Shown in pieces: positions 6,218 through 8,638 of a stretch of DNA of 8,638 nucleotides (its first letter is position 1; each line of letters begins with the position of its first letter). The translations under genes were made by a program, and so were the position numbers. Source of the DNA: Gammaproteobacteria bacterium (GTDB lineage Bacteria; Pseudomonadota; Gammaproteobacteria; SZUA-152); NCBI GenBank assembly GCA_030613605.1, contig JAUWLO010000079.1:1-8638 (forward strand), given 5' to 3'. The notes beneath the pieces are model-generated. The model had not been told where the DNA came from. It was given only the letters and a program-made list of their open reading frames with translations, and did not search any database.

Positions 6218-6678
6218 TACTTAAAGGGATGCTTAACCAGACAGACATTATAGTAACGAGCATCGTCAGAAACTTCCTCACCTAACCAGTCTGGCAACTC
6301 AAAACTTTCATCAACACTCCCAAGCTCCACTTCGGCCACAATCAATCCCTGATTTTCACCGCTAAAAACATCGATTTCCCAACAGTGTTTCGCATGAAAC
6401 ACATGATAACGGGTTTTTTCAATAAGCGGGCCTTCGCTCAACGTATCAAGCATTTCGTTGGCCTCTGCTAACGGAATTGGGTACTCGTATTCCTGGCGGG
6501 TGATATCGAGTGTTGCACTTTTGATGTTGATATTGGCCTTATCGCCAGCAATACGGACGCGAATAGAAGATTTTTCTGAACCGGCCAGATAACCCTGGCG
6601 TATCAATATGCCATTGTCAGCAGAATCCTGCCAGGAGCCATCACGCAGCAGAAATTTGCGCTCAATCTCGACAGCCAT
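6211..6678 (-). CDS. CYTH-domain triphosphate tunnel metalloenzyme
   Basis: Cytoplasmic enzyme of the CYTH/TTM superfamily, which hydrolyses or forms triphosphates inside an eight-strand tunnel with divalent metal. The 155-residue protein is a single short CYTH domain. The hallmark ExExK is Glu4-Ile-Glu6-Arg-Lys8 (VEIERKFL). Other charged residues expected in the tunnel are Arg40 and Arg42 (IRVRI), Lys53 (INIKS), Glu63/Glu65, Lys88 and Arg90 (IEKTRY), Glu101/Asp103 (WEIDVF), Glu116/Glu118 (AEVEL) and Arg141. The length matches the short bacterial TTMs, such as that of Nitrosomonas, characterised as inorganic triphosphatases, and not the longer two-domain YgiF. Inorganic triphosphatase is therefore favoured over adenylate cyclase class IV or thiamine triphosphatase. 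It lies 44 nt after the FHA gene and overlaps the solute-binding protein gene by 7 nt. No strong Shine-Dalgarno is visible before the ATG. Confidence 0.88.
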   Translation of the reverse strand: MAVEIERKFLLRDGSWQDSADNGILIRQGYLAGSEKSSIRVRIAGDKANINIKSATLDITRQEYEYPIPLAEANEMLDTLSEGPLIEKTRYHVFHAKHCWEIDVFSGENQGLIVAEVELGSVDESFELPDWLGEEVSDDARYYNVCLVKHPFKYW

Positions 6679-6722
6679 AGCAATTACGCGATTTTGAAAA
6701 GCCTTCGTTTAAAGAACTTTAG

Positions 6723-7076
6723 TTAACTGTCGGGCAGAATAACAGTGGTTGTTTCGAAACCGCGCGTACCCTCGTCAACCAGTGCAAATTCATGACTACC
6801 AATATGTGCAACTTCACCATGCTTCATCATATGACGCTTAATTTTTTTACCATTAACAATGGTGCCATTGGTACTTCCCTTATCCTCAATGTGTATATCC
6901 AGTAGACCTTCCATGTACGCACTGGGATTCGCGGTCACCAGGGCATGTTTGCCGCTAACAGTAGAATCATCTACACGAATATCGCAATCGGGATGTCGGC
7001 CGATCAGCCAGCTACCCTCGTCCAGATTTATTTCCCCGAGAAATTTACCGTCACAGGTATGAACCAGCTTGGGCAT
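6723..7076 (-). CDS. Small FHA-domain phosphothreonine-binding protein
   Basis: Reads phosphothreonine on partner proteins. The 117-residue protein is almost only an FHA domain: Gly26-Arg27 (LIGRHPDCDIRV), Ser41 with Gly-Lys-His44 (DSTVSGKH), and Asn70-Gly71 (DKGSTNGTIVNGKKI) are the conserved phosphopeptide-contact residues, and the order and spacing are normal. The N-terminal strand (MPKLVHTCDG) starts directly. After the fold ends near residue 101, a short tail contains FETTTVI (107-113), a cluster of three Thr after an acidic residue. No signal peptide or membrane segment is present, so it is cytoplasmic. ATG 7076 is chosen because GAGG (7088-7085) lies 8 nt upstream; a GTG three codons earlier falls inside that site. 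It sits between the phosphatase gene (115 nt upstream) and the CYTH gene (44 nt downstream), and is probably the reader of the kinase/phosphatase pair. Confidence 0.92.
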   Translation of the reverse strand: MPKLVHTCDGKFLGEINLDEGSWLIGRHPDCDIRVDDSTVSGKHALVTANPSAYMEGLLDIHIEDKGSTNGTIVNGKKIKRHMMKHGEVAHIGSHEFALVDEGTRGFETTTVILPDS

Positions 7077-7088
7077 AAATAACACCTC

Positions 7089-7113
7089 TTTGTTTAAAAT
7101 ATTTGTTTAAAAT
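7089..7113. repeat. Tandem 12-bp direct repeat in the FHA gene leader
   Basis: The sequence tttgtttaaaat occurs at 7089-7100 and again at 7102-7113, a 13-bp period with one base between copies. It lies between the proposed internal promoter and the FHA start, abutting the Shine-Dalgarno site (7088-7085). It is A/T-rich, so it may be a translation enhancer, a protein-binding site or a chance duplication. Confidence 0.55.
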
Positions 7114-7151
7114 TGCTTGGTAATATATTGATTCTAATTCTTTAGAAAATC

Positions 7152-7181
7152 ATTATGGCCTTGATGCCGCCTGACAATCAA
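7152..7181 (-). promoter_or_regulatory. Candidate sigma-70 promoter for the FHA-CYTH-SBP-YkuD genes
   Basis: On the minus strand TTGATT (7181-7176) is followed after 18 nt by CATAAT (7157-7152). These match the sigma-70 consensus at 4 of 6 and 5 of 6 positions. It lies in the 115-nt gap between the phosphatase and FHA genes, the only long gap in the array. Transcription would begin near 7145, giving a leader of about 70 nt that includes the tandem repeat. This is a prediction from sequence only. Confidence 0.45.
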
Positions 7182-7191
7182 CAACATGAAT

Positions 7192-7968
7192 TTAACGTTT
7201 TTCGCCAACACCTACCAGAATGACGGAAATATTATCATGACCACCCTTATTATTGGCGAGGTCAATCAGTCGTTGGGCTGCCCTTTCCCACAAGCCTTCA
7301 GCAGCAACCAGTGTTTCCTCAATCTCCTTGTCACTGACTCTGTCGGTGAGCCCATCAGAGCACAGTAAAAAGGTATCACCGGGAGACACATCATACTCAT
7401 GTATCTCAACCGAAACCCGGGGCCGAATACCCACTGCTCTGGTAATAACATGACTGTATGGGTTGTCTACGGCCTCTTCGGCAGATATGGCACCCTTCTC
7501 CAGTAATTCTCGCACCAGAGAATGATCAGCCGTTAACTGTTCCAGAGTATTTGAGCGTAATCGATATACCCGCGAATCACCTATATGCGCCACAACTACC
7601 CGATTATCATAAAACAGCACGGCAACCAGAGTGGTGCCCATGCCTTTGCGGTCCGGGTTATCAAGCGAACTTTCAAATACTGCTGTGTTGGCCTTGTTGA
7701 CAGCACGACGCACTAACGTTGCCTCACGACTGGCATCTTTATTAGGGCGTATATTGCCCAGTGATTTATCAAAAGCCGTTGCCAAAATGGTATCCAGCTT
7801 TTCCAGACACATGCGACTGGCCACATCACCCGCATTATGTCCGCCCATGCCATCAGCCAGCATGGCCAGACCATGATGAAAATCCCAGGTGATAGCATCC
7901 TCGTTATGATCACGCGCCAGCCCGACGTCTGTCTGACCTGCCATATAGAGGGTAAAATGTGACGTCAT
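7192..7968 (-). CDS. PP2C-family (PPM) Ser/Thr protein phosphatase
   Basis: Metal-dependent phosphatase that removes phosphate from Ser/Thr, probably reversing the neighbouring kinase. The 258-residue soluble protein has the bacterial PP2C motifs in order: Arg19-Asp-His-Asn22-Glu23-Asp24 (DVGLARDHNED), the metal-binding Asp39-Gly40 in LADGMGGHNAGD, Gly-Thr-Thr near 111-113, Asp131 in AHIGDSRVYRL, Asp205-Gly206 in LLCSDGLTD, and Asp245-Asn246 in GGHDNISVILV. It resembles the PppA/Stp type in length and has no membrane segment. ATG 7968 follows GGAAGG with a 6-nt spacer, and the kinase stop lies 27 nt upstream, so the two are almost certainly cotranscribed. No catalytic residue is missing. The family call is very sure; the substrate is inferred from position. 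Confidence 0.95.
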   Translation of the reverse strand: MTSHFTLYMAGQTDVGLARDHNEDAITWDFHHGLAMLADGMGGHNAGDVASRMCLEKLDTILATAFDKSLGNIRPNKDASREATLVRRAVNKANTAVFESSLDNPDRKGMGTTLVAVLFYDNRVVVAHIGDSRVYRLRSNTLEQLTADHSLVRELLEKGAISAEEAVDNPYSHVITRAVGIRPRVSVEIHEYDVSPGDTFLLCSDGLTDRVSDKEIEETLVAAEGLWERAAQRLIDLANNKGGHDNISVILVGVGEKR

Positions 7969-7995
7969 AGCACACCTTCCTGTCTGCGCTGGTAC

Positions 7996-8638
7996 TTATT
8001 CATGATGGTATCCAACCCCCGACTGTTCCGCACATCGCTTCAGTGCTTCAGCCATGGCCTGACCATTGGCATACCGTTTGGCCGGCTTTTTTTCCAGTGC
8101 CTTGTTAATAATACGTGTCAGACAGGATGGAAGATCCGGTTGTGCCTTGCGTACACTGATGGGCTTTTCATTGGTAATTTGGTACATCAAGCTGGTCAAC
8201 GAGTCACCTTCAAATGGCAGTTGACCACTGAATAACTGGTAAAGGGTAACGCCAAGAGAGAATAAATCGGAGCGGCCATCCACCTTTTTGCCCGCAATTT
8301 GCTCTGGCGACATATAGTAAGGGCTGCCCAACACTGTACCTGTGCGGGTTTTACTGTTATCCGTCAAACAGGCAATACCGAAATCCGTCACCTTGAGCTG
8401 ACCCTTCTCCCGATCGTAAATAATGTTGCCCGGCTTAACATCCCGATGAACCACGCCTTGCTTATAGGCATAATCCAGCGCTTCAGCCACCTGGATACCA
8501 ACCGTAAATACTTCATCCAGCGGTAACAGCTCTCCATTGCGAATATGCTGATCCAGACTGTCGCCCTGAATATAATCCATGGCGATGTAGGCCAGATCAT
8601 GCTCTTCGCCCACATCGTAGATAGTGACAATATTGGGA
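7996..8638 (-). CDS. Hanks-type Ser/Thr protein kinase, N-terminus outside the window
   Basis: Phosphorylates Ser/Thr on target proteins. The 213 visible residues begin in frame at the window edge with PNIVTIYDVGEEHDLAYIAMDY, the segment linking helix C to strands 4 and 5 of the kinase fold; the ATP-binding Gly loop and the catalytic Lys lie upstream. Visible motifs are the catalytic loop HRDVKPGN (64-71, catalytic Asp66), DFG (85-87), a Thr-rich activation segment (KTRTGTV, 96-102), SPE in place of APE (110-112), and SDLFSLG (123-129). The RD arrangement suggests activation by phosphorylation of the activation loop. The chain stops about 15 residues after the kinase fold (AEQSGVGYHHE), so there is no C-terminal membrane helix, PASTA or other sensor domain; any sensor part must be N-terminal. 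A GTG at 8613 lies inside the domain and is not the start. The phosphatase gene follows after 27 nt. Confidence 0.94.
   Translation of the reverse strand, partial: PNIVTIYDVGEEHDLAYIAMDYIQGDSLDQHIRNGELLPLDEVFTVGIQVAEALDYAYKQGVVHRDVKPGNIIYDREKGQLKVTDFGIACLTDNSKTRTGTVLGSPYYMSPEQIAGKKVDGRSDLFSLGVTLYQLFSGQLPFEGDSLTSLMYQITNEKPISVRKAQPDLPSCLTRIINKALEKKPAKRYANGQAMAEALKRCAEQSGVGYHHE

Noticed and set aside
7996..8613. GTG at 8613 as the true start of the kinase
   Set aside because: The frame continues to the window edge with PNIVTIYDV, a conserved kinase segment, so the N-terminal lobe must lie beyond the window.
8388..8630. 80-codon frame on - overlapping the kinase
   Set aside because: Out-of-phase shadow of a kinase domain with intact HRD and DFG motifs.

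Overview
The window most likely comes from a chemotrophic, sulfur-oxidising gammaproteobacterium. This is inferred from a flavocytochrome c sulfide dehydrogenase gene pair, a proteobacterial HvfC/BufC-type protein, a long YihY/BrkB membrane protein and a moderate base composition. No rRNA, tRNA, CRISPR array, transposase or integrase is visible. Species cannot be named from this sequence.

Layout. Positions 1-622 (+) hold the 3' part of an HvfC/BufC-like (DUF2063) gene whose start lies outside the window. Positions 681-2024 (+) encode a YihY/BrkB-family inner-membrane protein with a soluble C-terminal winged-helix-like domain. A GC-rich hairpin lies between this gene and the convergent sulfide dehydrogenase operon. 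That operon is on the minus strand: fccA, a monohaem cytochrome c (3789-3478), then fccB, the flavoprotein (3411-2131). A 363-bp gene-free stretch (3790-4152) follows and contains several inverted repeats.

From 8638 down to 4153 a minus-strand array of six genes runs in one direction: a Ser/Thr protein kinase (N-terminus outside the window), a PP2C phosphatase, a small FHA protein, a CYTH/triphosphate tunnel protein, an orphan family-5 solute-binding lipoprotein, and a YkuD-family L,D-transpeptidase/carboxypeptidase without a signal peptide. Most gaps are short (27, 44 and 16 nt, and one 7-nt overlap). The exception is the 115-nt gap before the FHA gene, which contains a plausible internal promoter and a 12-bp tandem repeat.

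Working together. The kinase, phosphatase and FHA protein form a complete write-erase-read phosphosignalling set. The FHA protein ends in a Thr-rich tail that could be a kinase target. The three downstream genes suggest an output in phosphate-chain chemistry and in peptide or murein-peptide handling; this link is an inference from gene order. The fccAB pair is a separate unit: FccB oxidises sulfide on FAD and passes electrons to the haem of FccA in the periplasm. The most unusual parts are the composition of the six-gene array, the loss of the usual ligand-binding Asp in the solute-binding protein, and the cytoplasmic YkuD enzyme.
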